Below, in pieces: positions 33,111-42,269 of a stretch of DNA of 64,000 bases. Positions within the stretch are counted from its first letter, which is position 1. Each line of letters opens with the position of its first letter. A program made the translations under genes and the position numbers. Source of the stretch: Glaciecola sp. 33A (GTDB lineage: Bacteria > Pseudomonadota > Gammaproteobacteria > Enterobacterales > Alteromonadaceae); contig NZ_PJAR01000026.1 in NCBI RefSeq assembly GCF_002836745.1, positions 39,855 through 103,854 of the forward strand, given 5' to 3'. The notes under the pieces are model-generated. The model was not told the DNA's origin. It saw nothing but the letters and a program-made list of their open reading frames with translations, and did no database searches.

Positions 33111-33347
33111 ATGAGCATGAACGTTACGCAGAAGTTAATCCAGTCGCATCTGTTGCACGGAGACATCAAACCCAGCGAGGAGATCCGCATCCGCATTAGC
33201 CAGACGCTCAGCCAATACACCACCGGCACGCTGGTGATGCTGGAGCTGGAGGCGTTGGGCCTGGACCGGTCCGTAGTAATCGATGATCCGGCCCACACCG
33301 CGGTCGACGCTCGCGCACATGTCATTTTTTATTGCATGAGCGCCTAA
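33111..33347 (+). pseudogene. Aconitase (Aquifex/Geobacter type) N-terminal fragment
   Basis: Of 78 codons, the first ~52 (NVTQKLIQSHLLHGDIKPSE, TGTLVMLELEALGLDRS) match the start of the monomeric aconitate hydratases that begin NVTQKLIxxHLVxGExxPGEE. From DRSVVIDDP onward the sequence departs and it stops where about 600 further residues should follow. GGGAGGAAG provides a good ribosome-binding site. This marks the right end of the high-GC block. It could also be a free-standing small protein, but truncation at an island edge is simpler. Confidence 0.58.
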
Positions 33348-33454
33348 TGTTGGGGCAGCTCACAACCCAAAAACCAGTATGAGTTGAAGAAGTTATTTTG
33401 CAGAAAAAATTATTCTTAACACTAGTTGATAGAGGTACCTAAGGGAGTTTAATT

Positions 33455-33483
33455 GAACAGGGCCAGGAAATGTGGCCCTGTTC
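33455..33483 (-). terminator. Strong hairpin after the siderophore receptor
   Basis: Perfect 11-bp stem, GAACAGGGCCA paired with TGGCCCTGTTC, seven-base loop, 6 bases beyond the receptor stop. T-rich bases follow on the minus strand (AATTAAACT), so it likely terminates that gene. Confidence 0.65.
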
Positions 33484-33489
33484 ATCGGT

Positions 33490-35586
33490 TTAGAACGCGC
33501 CGATTATCGATAATCTAGCATTAAAAGGTGCAGCAACTGTCGCTTGGTGAGTAGAGTGTGAGTTTGGGTAATACAACCTGTCTGTTAAGTTTTCAACATT
33601 TAGTTGAATACGCATAGTGTCACTGACATCGTAATAAGCGGATGCATCAACCCGCGTATAACTTGGTAAAATTGCCGTATTTGAATTGTCGATAAAACTC
33701 TCATCTTGGTAAGTTGCGCCTAAGCCGAGACCCATAACATCATTAATTTGATAAGTATTCCAAATAGAGATATTACTCTCTGGTACTTCTCGTGGTGACC
33801 GTCCTGTGCCGCCGTTGCGGTCGACTATTTCTCCGTCTAGCGTGCTGTAGTTAAAGGAGACAGACCATGCATCGGTAACTTGTCCTGCGAGTTGCAGTTC
33901 AAAACCTGATATTTCAGAATCAATTATGTCTAGGGTTGAAGGGTCGTTATCTGCTACTTGCGGCGAGCTTTGTTCATTCTCAAATAGCGCAGCGGTTAAA
34001 CTCAGACCGTCGGCAAAATCCCACTTTATTCCTATCTCTTGATTGGCGAAAGTATCAGGATCAAGTTGATTATTACTACCATTAATATTTGCAAATTGCT
34101 CACCACTACGAGGTAAAAATGATTCGCTATAGCTCGCATAGATTGATACATTTTCTTGAGGTTTGTAAATAATACCAGCGCGCGGTGAAACTTGTTCATC
34201 TTTGCGTGAGCGTGTCTCAAGAGAGCTTGGAACGGCATTAAATACCTCTATGTCAAAGCTGTCGAAACGTGCGCCAATGATAATATCTAGGTTTTCAGAA
34301 ATTTCAATTTCATCTTGAAGATACAGTGAAAATACATCTAAGCCTACTCGGGTATCATCATTTAAATCAGTAAAGTCCGTAGTGAAACTCTCACCGCTGG
34401 CATTAACTCCAGTAAAACCTCTTAAAGAAATTGGCCTACTGGCAATAAAAAACTCACGATCATCAACCGTCGAGCTAAACACAGGGTTAAAGCGGTTTTG
34501 GTCTGAGTTTGTCTGAACAAAATCAGCACCCACGATCAATGTGTGTTCAAAATTCCCAGTTTGAAACTCCGCAATCATATTGCTCGATAAAATTAGATTA
34601 TCGCGCACAGTGTTATCAATATAGCCGTCTAACTCAACGATGTTGGTGTTTTGGTCATAATCGCTAGCATAAAAATTCGCGTAAACCTTATCATAATCGC
34701 CATAAAACGCGCTGAAATTACCTTTGATGTTATCAGTAAACTGATGCGCTATATTGGCTCTAAAAATATGCGCCTCTAATTCATGATAGTTATTTTTAGG
34801 ATCGGCAAATACGATATCTTTGAGGGCTTCTACAGGTCTTCCATCGGTTCCTGTGGGGATTCCGCGATCTATAAATCGCTGATGATTAACATACTCATAA
34901 GACACATCAACCGTGGTATTATCGCTCAGTTCTAAGTGAGCAGTTGGATTAAACCCATATCGCTCACCGTCAAAAAAGTCACGATCATTTTCTAAGCTCT
35001 CATACATTGCGTTTATGCGGATTGAAGATGTGTTGCTCGTATCGAAATTGGAGTCAAGTTCAAGGTTAAATCCGCCAAATGAGTTCAATGATGCTTTATA
35101 AGCATTAAAATTCTCGCCCACTTGTGCTTTTTTTGATACACGGTTTAGAATGCCGCCAGTGCCGCCGCGGCCAAACAACAGCGCATTTGGGCCGCGCAAT
35201 ATTTCAACTTGTTCCACGTTATAAAGCGCGCGATAGTATTGGACGTCATCTCGGTTGCCATCTATGTAAAAATCTGCTGTTGAACGGTTCCCGCGAAACA
35301 CGATGGAATCACGATGTCCTTCACCTTGGGAATTGTTTACGCCCGGCGTGTAGTCTATCATCTGGCCTATGCTGGTGATCCCGCGTTCACTTATTTGATC
35401 TGCCGTAAAAATAGATAAGCTTTGCGGAACGTCAATAATTGGAGTAGGCGTCTTGATTGAGTTTGACTCGTTAATAGAAAGGTATTGTCCTTTTACGACG
35501 ATCACTTCTATGTCTTTTTCACTCTGAGCATATGCAATATTGCTTATTAATACAGCTGTTGCAATGACTGTTAACTTCAATTTCAA
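33490..35586 (-). CDS. TonB-dependent siderophore receptor
   Basis: About 698 residues. I start at TTG 35586: it gives a textbook signal peptide (KLKLTVIATAVLISNIAYAQ) and has GGAG 8 bases upstream; the frame is open to 35712, but that extension covers a probable promoter. The mature part has EVIVVKGQYLSINES, plug motifs IDVPQSLSIFTADQI, SIVFRGNRSTADFYIDGN and VEILRGPNALLFGRGGTGGI, then a 22-strand-type barrel ending in RLSIIGAF. The DVPQS and FGRGGTGG features belong to the siderophore receptor group (ferric hydroxamate/catecholate uptake). A strong hairpin follows. Iron regulation is likely, but no convincing Fur box was found. Confidence 0.9.
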   Translation of the reverse strand: MKLKLTVIATAVLISNIAYAQSEKDIEVIVVKGQYLSINESNSIKTPTPIIDVPQSLSIFTADQISERGITSIGQMIDYTPGVNNSQGEGHRDSIVFRGNRSTADFYIDGNRDDVQYYRALYNVEQVEILRGPNALLFGRGGTGGILNRVSKKAQVGENFNAYKASLNSFGGFNLELDSNFDTSNTSSIRINAMYESLENDRDFFDGERYGFNPTAHLELSDNTTVDVSYEYVNHQRFIDRGIPTGTDGRPVEALKDIVFADPKNNYHELEAHIFRANIAHQFTDNIKGNFSAFYGDYDKVYANFYASDYDQNTNIVELDGYIDNTVRDNLILSSNMIAEFQTGNFEHTLIVGADFVQTNSDQNRFNPVFSSTVDDREFFIASRPISLRGFTGVNASGESFTTDFTDLNDDTRVGLDVFSLYLQDEIEISENLDIIIGARFDSFDIEVFNAVPSSLETRSRKDEQVSPRAGIIYKPQENVSIYASYSESFLPRSGEQFANINGSNNQLDPDTFANQEIGIKWDFADGLSLTAALFENEQSSPQVADNDPSTLDIIDSEISGFELQLAGQVTDAWSVSFNYSTLDGEIVDRNGGTGRSPREVPESNISIWNTYQINDVMGLGLGATYQDESFIDNSNTAILPSYTRVDASAYYDVSDTMRIQLNVENLTDRLYYPNSHSTHQATVAAPFNARLSIIGAF

Positions 35587-35672
35587 TTTTATTTCTCCAA
35601 GTCTTCTGACCAAAAAATACGGGTTATGTGCACTACTTTGTGAAGGAGTATACATAATAAGATAATAATCAC

Positions 35673-35691
35673 AATACGACTCATTCGTATT
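35673..35691. promoter_or_regulatory. Perfect inverted repeat upstream of the siderophore receptor
   Basis: AATACGA and TCGTATT flank a five-base centre about 90 bases before the proposed TTG start. It is a candidate operator for a dimeric regulator. It does not match the Fur consensus, though an AT-rich GATAATAATC lies next to it. Confidence 0.4.
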
Positions 35692-35996
35692 ATGACTATT
35701 ATTTATTTGCAAAAAAATGGATGTCTGTCGCGAAAAGTTTACGCTAATCAGAAATTATTTTTTTAAATTAGGCCATATTTGGGTCGACAAGTTAGAGAAA
35801 AGATAGATATTAAGTTTTCACCTTAATATCTATCTTTGAGCTTAGTAAAATCGGCAAGCGATGGTGACAGACAGAAAAGGCTTAAGCCGTCTTTATTGCT
35901 TATGCAGGAAGAATGTTGCGAATACTTGGAAGCGGAAGTTGAAGCGCTTTCAGGTATTCTTAAGGTGGACGTTAAAGAAGGGTACGTTTAATTTTC

Positions 35997-37094
35997 CTAT
36001 GCACTATCAATGGTAATCATATGGTTATCAAAATGAAGGCCTTTAAACTGATGATTGTTAACCTGAGGGTTGTTGACTTGGCCTTTTATACTGGTTATCT
36101 GTCCAAAACCATTACTCACAGTAATCCCCAAACTAGATTTGGCAATACCCGCACAATCGCTAATTTTTTGCGAATTCAATATTTTATGTGCTTCGATGTC
36201 CATAAAATACAAATTGTCGCCTCGTGGACAAGTGACATAGGCCTGTTTCCCTGCAACCAATATGCTCGCTGTATATTGCTGCATATCTCTCCATTGCTCC
36301 TGAGTTGCCTCAAATTCCGTCAACATTTGATTACCTTGGCGATGTAAAAAGACTAATGGCTGAACTTGATTGTTTTTACCTTGATACTGAGCGCCAACAA
36401 TGACATCGCCTTTTAAACTTACATCTAAATGACGGAGACTCTGGTGCTTATTTAATGGTTCAACTAGATTTAGTAGTTCGCCGTTTTGACTGTTAATGTA
36501 TGCGAGGTTTGATTGCATTGAGTCGAGGTTAAGTTTTAAACGTGGGAAATCTGGATGCGTTAAAATGCCGCCATTAGCAATCACCAGTGTTTTATTGTCT
36601 GGCATCAATTTCAGCTGATGTGGACCAATACCATGTGAATTAAATCGTGCTTCTACTGCATAATTGTCGGTATTTCTAACGACAAGCACTCCTTGCTTTG
36701 CTTCGTATAAATTTTCACTTGTAAATAAGAAATTGCCGTCTGAGGACAATACACCATGACCGTAAAAGTGGGAATCATTCTGGCTTGTAAATGAATCAAC
36801 AACCTTGCCTTCAGCAAAGTTAACTTCGATTGCGAAACGGTCTGGACGACGGCTGAATACTATTGCATGACCGGGTTTACGGGGTAGTGCGAGTAAATCA
36901 TGTCCTCTTTCGGGTAAAGCAATTTTATTGATGAGCTTACCTGCATGATCAATTGCTACAACTGCAAACTTACCATCGTTATCTTTAACAGCACTGACCA
37001 ACCAAGTGCTTGAGCCCAACTTCTGGCAACCTGACAATGCCCAACTTGCAAAAGCTAATTGAGTGCTACCCAATAAAAACTGGCGTCTATTCAT
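35997..37094 (-). CDS. DUF1513-family periplasmic beta-propeller protein
   Basis: A 365-residue protein starting MNRRQFLLGS, with a Tat-like/lipoprotein leader ending in LSGCQK. It contains repeated propeller-type segments (GHDLLALPRKPGHAIVFSRR, FYGHGVLSSDGNFLFTSENL, HGIGPHQLKLMPD). DUF1513 genes occur with imelysin and DUF1111 genes in iron-regulated clusters, for example Pseudomonas aeruginosa PA4370-PA4373, and the same set is present here. Its function is unknown; a periplasmic role in iron handling is inferred. It is the last gene of the cluster. Confidence 0.8.
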   Translation of the reverse strand: MNRRQFLLGSTQLAFASWALSGCQKLGSSTWLVSAVKDNDGKFAVVAIDHAGKLINKIALPERGHDLLALPRKPGHAIVFSRRPDRFAIEVNFAEGKVVDSFTSQNDSHFYGHGVLSSDGNFLFTSENLYEAKQGVLVVRNTDNYAVEARFNSHGIGPHQLKLMPDNKTLVIANGGILTHPDFPRLKLNLDSMQSNLAYINSQNGELLNLVEPLNKHQSLRHLDVSLKGDVIVGAQYQGKNNQVQPLVFLHRQGNQMLTEFEATQEQWRDMQQYTASILVAGKQAYVTCPRGDNLYFMDIEAHKILNSQKISDCAGIAKSSLGITVSNGFGQITSIKGQVNNPQVNNHQFKGLHFDNHMITIDSA

Positions 37095-37210
37095 TTACTA
37101 TTTCCTATTACGGGTGTTCGTTCACAACTGATTTAAGTTCGAATCTTTGTACTTTTTGGTTAAGAATTAACGTTGACACGTTTGTTTACAAGGCAAAGTT
37201 TAAGCATAAA

Positions 37211-39415
37211 CTAAAAACGATATTTCACACCTGCAATAACTTGTCTAGGCTTGCCGGGCCTCGCTCCAAAAGGTCTTCTAGATACAATTTGTGCTTCATC
37301 AGTTGCGTTATCTAACTTCAGATATAGTTTCATTTGTTGGTTATATTGATACCACGCAGATAGATCGAGTTGATCATTTGACACTGTGCTAACGCCTGTT
37401 AATTCCGTTCCTGCTCCAGAAGATTCAAGCATTTCACTGACAAATTTAAATGATGCTGCAAACTCCCACTTTTCCGCTTGCAGTGATATTTGAATGCTAA
37501 GTTGATGTTCTGGCAAATAAGGTAATTCATCACCATTACTGACGCTGCCCCACTGCGAGAAATCAGATTGAAAAGTATTTTGAAATTCAGATTGTGTGTA
37601 GGTATAGGCAAACGAAATGGGTAAGCTTAAACCATTGTCAAAGCTAATATCGCCAGACGCGCTTAATTCAGCACCGTATATATCTACTTGACCGCCATTA
37701 AACTCCTGATTTAACGCAGTTGTGCATCCACTAGAGAAAGTACAAGTACCCTTTAAGTTACTGTAGTCACTATAAAATCCAACGGTTTCAAACTGCCAGT
37801 CAGCATAGTTTGAGCGTAAGCCAAATTCGAAGTTCCAGCTTTCTTCTGGCTCGATACTATCGGCTTGTCCTGGACTATTTGGCACAAAACCTTTGTTCAC
37901 GCCAAAAAGAATACCTACATTATCGTTCAATTGGTAAAACGCACCAATGCCAGGAAGTATAACGGTATCGTCGTTACTAAACGTAGTTTGCAGCAAAAAG
38001 TCTTGTGCTTTACCATCTATTTTTTCAACACGAACACCTGCTGACAGAGTTAAATCATCTATGTAGAATTTGGAGTTAAGGTAGCCAGCAATTGCGGTTG
38101 TTTTATCCTTATTTTCAGTAAGCACTGACTCTGGTCTTCCACTAAAAACTAATTCGCCAGACACCAAGTTAAATAGACGCGCTCTGTGCAAGCGTTCAAC
38201 TTGGTCCTGATGCACCCGAACGCCTGCTTCAACAGTCATATCTATGCCGTAAAGCTCAAGATCCCAATATATCTTAGACTGAACACCTTGAGAGAGAAAA
38301 GTGCGATCATTTAAGGTGAATTGTAGCGCTTCATCGTCGGTAAGTGAATCGCGCTGTCCTGATAAAACAGCGTAAAACAAGCTATTCAAACCAGTATCCG
38401 GTGATCGCAAAACCGTTTCAATTGTTCTATTTCCAGCAAAGGCATTCAACCTGTCCCAATCACGGCTAAAGTCACGACGATAGACTTGCGTAAATAGGGT
38501 TGTTTTTGAATTTAACTCAACGTAATGCGACGCTTGTATCTGAAAATGCTCCCAATCAAACTTATCATTCTGACTGGCTGGATAACGTAAATACGGATTG
38601 GCCCTAAAATCTGCGTCGGTCATACCTAAATAGGTTTCATTAGACACCTCATCAGAATACCCAACTTTAAGCTCAAAACTCTGCTTGTAGTGGCTATCGC
38701 TGGGTGTATATTTTAACTTTCCAATAAGTTCATTTTTAGCAAAGCCGGTTGAGTCACCATTCTGCAATTCCTTAAAGCCGTCTGAATGGAGGTTAATGCC
38801 TTCGATTAAAAAACCAAGCTCTTGTGAGGTACCAGAATAAAAAGCATGAAACTTACGATAATCTTGCTGGCCTGCAGCAAAATCCACCTGCCCATTGTAA
38901 TCTTCAGAAATACTGCGTGAAACCATATTTATGGCACCACCGACGGTATTTGGCCCATATATAATAGCAGCGGGTCCTTTTAAAACTTCAACTTGGGTCA
39001 TTCGCGACACAATCGGAAAAAAATATGCAGCAGGAGCCGAATAGGGTGCGGGCGACAGTAAGATACCATCCTCCATTAAGGCAATTTTACTACTCCTCTC
39101 ACTGGTCGCACCGCGTAAACCTATGTTTGGCCTTAACCCATAACCATCTTCTTCGCGAATGTAAACACCAGGAACGCTTTGCAGTACGCGATGAATGTCA
39201 TCAAATTCAAATTGCTCTAGCGCCTCTTCAGTAAGCACATGACCTGAACCGGTTGCAGTTTTAAGTGAATTTTTTTTACCAAAAATTTGTATTACTTCAA
39301 TCGATTTAATGGACACGTCATCCGCAGCATTGACACTGGAAAAGGCCATGCAACCGAGTATTGTCAATGCTAGATAACGAGTCAAATGGGGCGTAGCGTC
39401 TTTCTTAATTACCAC
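37211..39415 (-). CDS. TonB-dependent receptor of the imelysin iron cluster (FecA-like)
   Basis: A 734-residue receptor, GTG start behind AGGAAGA. The signal peptide ends at SVNAADD. A TonB box IEVIQIFG is followed by plug motifs DDIHRVLQSVPGVYI, LRPNIGLRGATSERSSKI, VEVLKGPAAIIYGPNTVGGA, and the barrel ends with RPFGARPGKPRQVIAGVKYR. It resembles FecA-like ferric-complex receptors. Its place between imelysin and DUF1513 genes suggests that it brings the iron-containing substrate into the periplasm, where the di-heme and imelysin proteins act. The gap to the imelysin gene is 74 bases. Confidence 0.88.
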   Translation of the reverse strand: MVIKKDATPHLTRYLALTILGCMAFSSVNAADDVSIKSIEVIQIFGKKNSLKTATGSGHVLTEEALEQFEFDDIHRVLQSVPGVYIREEDGYGLRPNIGLRGATSERSSKIALMEDGILLSPAPYSAPAAYFFPIVSRMTQVEVLKGPAAIIYGPNTVGGAINMVSRSISEDYNGQVDFAAGQQDYRKFHAFYSGTSQELGFLIEGINLHSDGFKELQNGDSTGFAKNELIGKLKYTPSDSHYKQSFELKVGYSDEVSNETYLGMTDADFRANPYLRYPASQNDKFDWEHFQIQASHYVELNSKTTLFTQVYRRDFSRDWDRLNAFAGNRTIETVLRSPDTGLNSLFYAVLSGQRDSLTDDEALQFTLNDRTFLSQGVQSKIYWDLELYGIDMTVEAGVRVHQDQVERLHRARLFNLVSGELVFSGRPESVLTENKDKTTAIAGYLNSKFYIDDLTLSAGVRVEKIDGKAQDFLLQTTFSNDDTVILPGIGAFYQLNDNVGILFGVNKGFVPNSPGQADSIEPEESWNFEFGLRSNYADWQFETVGFYSDYSNLKGTCTFSSGCTTALNQEFNGGQVDIYGAELSASGDISFDNGLSLPISFAYTYTQSEFQNTFQSDFSQWGSVSNGDELPYLPEHQLSIQISLQAEKWEFAASFKFVSEMLESSGAGTELTGVSTVSNDQLDLSAWYQYNQQMKLYLKLDNATDEAQIVSRRPFGARPGKPRQVIAGVKYRF

Positions 39416-39489
39416 AATTAATCTTCCTTTCCTTTATTTGATTGCACTAAATTCTTGAGTATCTCAAGCACATAAAATAAGCACGGATC

Positions 39490-40710
39490 CTAATCACCGT
39501 CATTAGAGTTGAAGCCAATGTTTATGTCTAAGGCCTGAATAAAACCTGTTGATAAATGGTCGCGTGTTACTCTTATCTCCTCAATTAAAGCGTCAATTTG
39601 TTGCCTGCCTTGTTCGCTGGCCAACACCGCTGAATAAGAATCATAATCTTGATTAATCTGTTTGATACGAATTAGCATTGCGTTTATCGCCGTTAACATC
39701 TGCGTATTAATTGCATCTTGATCAAGTGTATTAGTCAAAATACTATCAAAACCTTTGTTGTCGCCGTTGCTATATAAGTCAACAAAACTCTGCAAATTTG
39801 CTTCTATGCTAGCCAGTGATTGATCACTCAATGTATTCTCAGCAATACCGACATTGCCCGGGCTTTCACTTCCTAACGGCAACAGCATTTTTTCATCTTT
39901 AACTATTTCTAATGCCTCGAGCCAGTTGGTTGTTAACTCTTCAACTGCATCGGTGATAGAAGTAAATTCCCCCGTACCGGTAATAAGTTGATTACGGTAA
40001 TTACCACCTGTCGCGCTCCACTCCGTGTTAATGTCGGTTGTAATATTAACTAAGTTTTGACTAATTGCAGTTGCAACTTCACAGCGTTTGTCTCTATTTT
40101 CAGCCTGAATTAGATTTTCATTCTCAGTACTCGGGAATAGCAAAAGTTCCAATGCCGGAAGGCCCTGACCGCCGACATTTTGACTGGCCACATCGTCGGC
40201 TGATACTGTGCTGCTTTGAAGCAGCAAATTCGATACGCCGCGGCTCACAGCATCATTATTATCAGGCCAAAACTGGATACGAAAAAGCCTGTTTTGACTC
40301 ACTACTGGCCCCACTTTGACCCATTGCACTTGCTGCCAATCTAGGTTCAAAACTATCCATTTATCGCGAACGGTATCTAATTGCGTCACGGTCGGAGATG
40401 ACAATGCACAAAATGTTGATGTAGCAGTGATTAAGTCATTAGCAGAAGCTTGCATTGACTGATAAGCAGGAATAACGATGCCGTCCGCTAAACCAGTTAA
40501 GTAGACAGTAAATTCAGCAGGTAAATCGATGGTTGCTGGCGGAGTTACCGGTACAACTTCAGGAGCAGGTGCTGGTGTCGTTGGTGTGTCACTACCACCA
40601 CCACCGCCACATGCACTTAAAAACAGAACAGCGAGCGCTGCGATGACCGTTTTATTGCCGCCGAACGGTGATTTGTATTGATTTGTACTTCCTAATGAAA
40701 TCATTGACAT
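39490..40710 (-). CDS. Imelysin-family lipoprotein (second copy)
   Basis: A 406-residue protein with a signal and lipobox LFLSACGGGGG, a Pro/Thr-rich linker, then an imelysin domain (TVRDKWIVLNLDWQQVQWVK, GLPALELLLFP). The GxHxxE motif of the family is altered to GLPALE, as in imelysin-like proteins of the PA4372 type. Imelysins, formerly thought to be insulin-cleaving peptidases, are now linked to iron uptake, related to EfeO/algal iron-binding proteins. It lies 7 bases downstream of the DUF1111 gene, so they are translated from one message. Confidence 0.8.
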   Translation of the reverse strand: MSMISLGSTNQYKSPFGGNKTVIAALAVLFLSACGGGGGSDTPTTPAPAPEVVPVTPPATIDLPAEFTVYLTGLADGIVIPAYQSMQASANDLITATSTFCALSSPTVTQLDTVRDKWIVLNLDWQQVQWVKVGPVVSQNRLFRIQFWPDNNDAVSRGVSNLLLQSSTVSADDVASQNVGGQGLPALELLLFPSTENENLIQAENRDKRCEVATAISQNLVNITTDINTEWSATGGNYRNQLITGTGEFTSITDAVEELTTNWLEALEIVKDEKMLLPLGSESPGNVGIAENTLSDQSLASIEANLQSFVDLYSNGDNKGFDSILTNTLDQDAINTQMLTAINAMLIRIKQINQDYDSYSAVLASEQGRQQIDALIEEIRVTRDHLSTGFIQALDINIGFNSNDGD

Positions 40711-40717
40711 GTTACTC

Positions 40718-42259
40718 CTAAATTGAATCTAAAAATGCTAACAACTGAGCGCGCGCGTTAGCGTCCAGTTGAGTGAAATGCTGTTGGCTCGCAGTCGCTT
40801 CGCCTCCATGCCATAAAATTGCTTCTTCAATGCTTTGTGCTCTTCCATCATGCAGGTAAACTGCGTCCGATTTGTAAAGGCGCCTTAAGCCAAGTCCCCA
40901 TAGAGGAGGGGTTTTCCACTCTCTTCCAGTCGCGCTATTTTCAGTTACATTGTCGGCTAAATCCTCACCCATGTCGTGTAGAGCAAGATCGGTATACGGC
41001 CATATTTTTTGACCTGCAAGCTCGGCAATTGGGTATTGTTGACCCGTGGTGTAATTTGGTTTGTGACAAACGTCACATTTTGCTTGGTAAAAAATACTTC
41101 TGCCTGCGCGTGCATTTTTTGAATCTAAATTACGTGCGGGAGGAACGGCTAAATAGGTGTTGAATTTAACCACCAAATCCATCAATTTATCGGGTATTTC
41201 AACTGACTTGTGACCTCCTAATTTAGAGGCTTTGTGGCACGTATCCTCAAACTGACTGCAGGTTTCAGATGAAAATATATTATTGGTAATACCAATATCA
41301 TCTCGAAACGCAGCAGCGACTTGTTGCCGTAAAGTCGCATGTTTACCCTTAAGTCCAAATTTTCCCACAGCATTGTTTACTATGTTGTATTTAGCGCTAA
41401 TACCGTCATTGTCGCGATCATTAATATCTTCTTGGGCAAGTAAGTCCCGTTCATCAATCGCGTCCAATAAACCGGCGCCAAAAACAGGCGGAGCTAACCT
41501 TGGAGAGATACCTACGTTTGCACCTAACTCACCAAAAGCGAGTGATGTTAGTTGATATGAGGGACTGCGTAATGTGTAACTAGTGCCGTCAGCGTATTGA
41601 CCAATCTTGCGTTTGTATTTAAGGTTTAACTTGGCTTCTCCTTTTAGTTCATTCTCGAAACTTGGGTGCGATATTTTGATAGCTCTAGGTTGAATTTGTT
41701 CACCGTAATATTGATAAGTGCGGCTTAAGAAAAAAGCATTTACTTTTTGTAGTTGGCTTGCTTGAGTCGCATTTTCATCTCGCAATCCCAAACGAACAAC
41801 CAACGAAGAGGGCGTTGATTCCCCTTCAACTGCGGCAGGGCCTCTCGCCCCAGCTGAATGACAGCTTATGCAAGAACGAGTATTAAACAGAGGGCCCAAT
41901 CCGTCTCGATCTTCGGTAGAACTTGGCGCAATGACCCATGGATCTCGAAAGAGTGAGAACCCAGTCCAAAAATCCAAACGTTGTTTCCCGCTCAAATTTC
42001 TACCTGTATCAATATAGGTTCTATTTGAAAACTGTTTAGCGGTCATGCCTCCAGCAGGCAACCACTCACTTTGCTCAAATTCAGGTATCAAAAAATCACT
42101 TTGTTTATACACACTTAATTTACTCGTAATACGTTCATCAATAGGGGAGTCAGTTGCACTTTCAAATTGTGTATCGCATCCAAATAACATTAAAGTTCCA
42201 ATAAAAACTGTGTAACTAGTCGCCGATTTTCTGATTTTTTTTGTCATTCGTTCAAACAT
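40718..42259 (-). CDS. Di-heme DUF1111 lipoprotein (first in cluster by coordinate)
   Basis: 513 residues. Lipobox LMLFGCDT. Heme motif CISCH lies in the FNTRSCISCHSAGARGP segment (~residue 135) and CDVCH in FYQAKCDVCHKPNYTTG (~395); conserved C-terminal TPPLWGLGLRRL and AVYLHDGRAQSIEEAILWHG follow. DUF1111 proteins are di-heme oxidoreductases related to cytochrome c peroxidase/MauG. In this cluster a role in redox release or reduction of iron from its ligand is plausible but unproven. It is 10 bases after the second DUF1111 gene. Confidence 0.85.
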   Translation of the reverse strand: MFERMTKKIRKSATSYTVFIGTLMLFGCDTQFESATDSPIDERITSKLSVYKQSDFLIPEFEQSEWLPAGGMTAKQFSNRTYIDTGRNLSGKQRLDFWTGFSLFRDPWVIAPSSTEDRDGLGPLFNTRSCISCHSAGARGPAAVEGESTPSSLVVRLGLRDENATQASQLQKVNAFFLSRTYQYYGEQIQPRAIKISHPSFENELKGEAKLNLKYKRKIGQYADGTSYTLRSPSYQLTSLAFGELGANVGISPRLAPPVFGAGLLDAIDERDLLAQEDINDRDNDGISAKYNIVNNAVGKFGLKGKHATLRQQVAAAFRDDIGITNNIFSSETCSQFEDTCHKASKLGGHKSVEIPDKLMDLVVKFNTYLAVPPARNLDSKNARAGRSIFYQAKCDVCHKPNYTTGQQYPIAELAGQKIWPYTDLALHDMGEDLADNVTENSATGREWKTPPLWGLGLRRLYKSDAVYLHDGRAQSIEEAILWHGGEATASQQHFTQLDANARAQLLAFLDSI

Positions 42260-42269
42260 TACTATTCCA

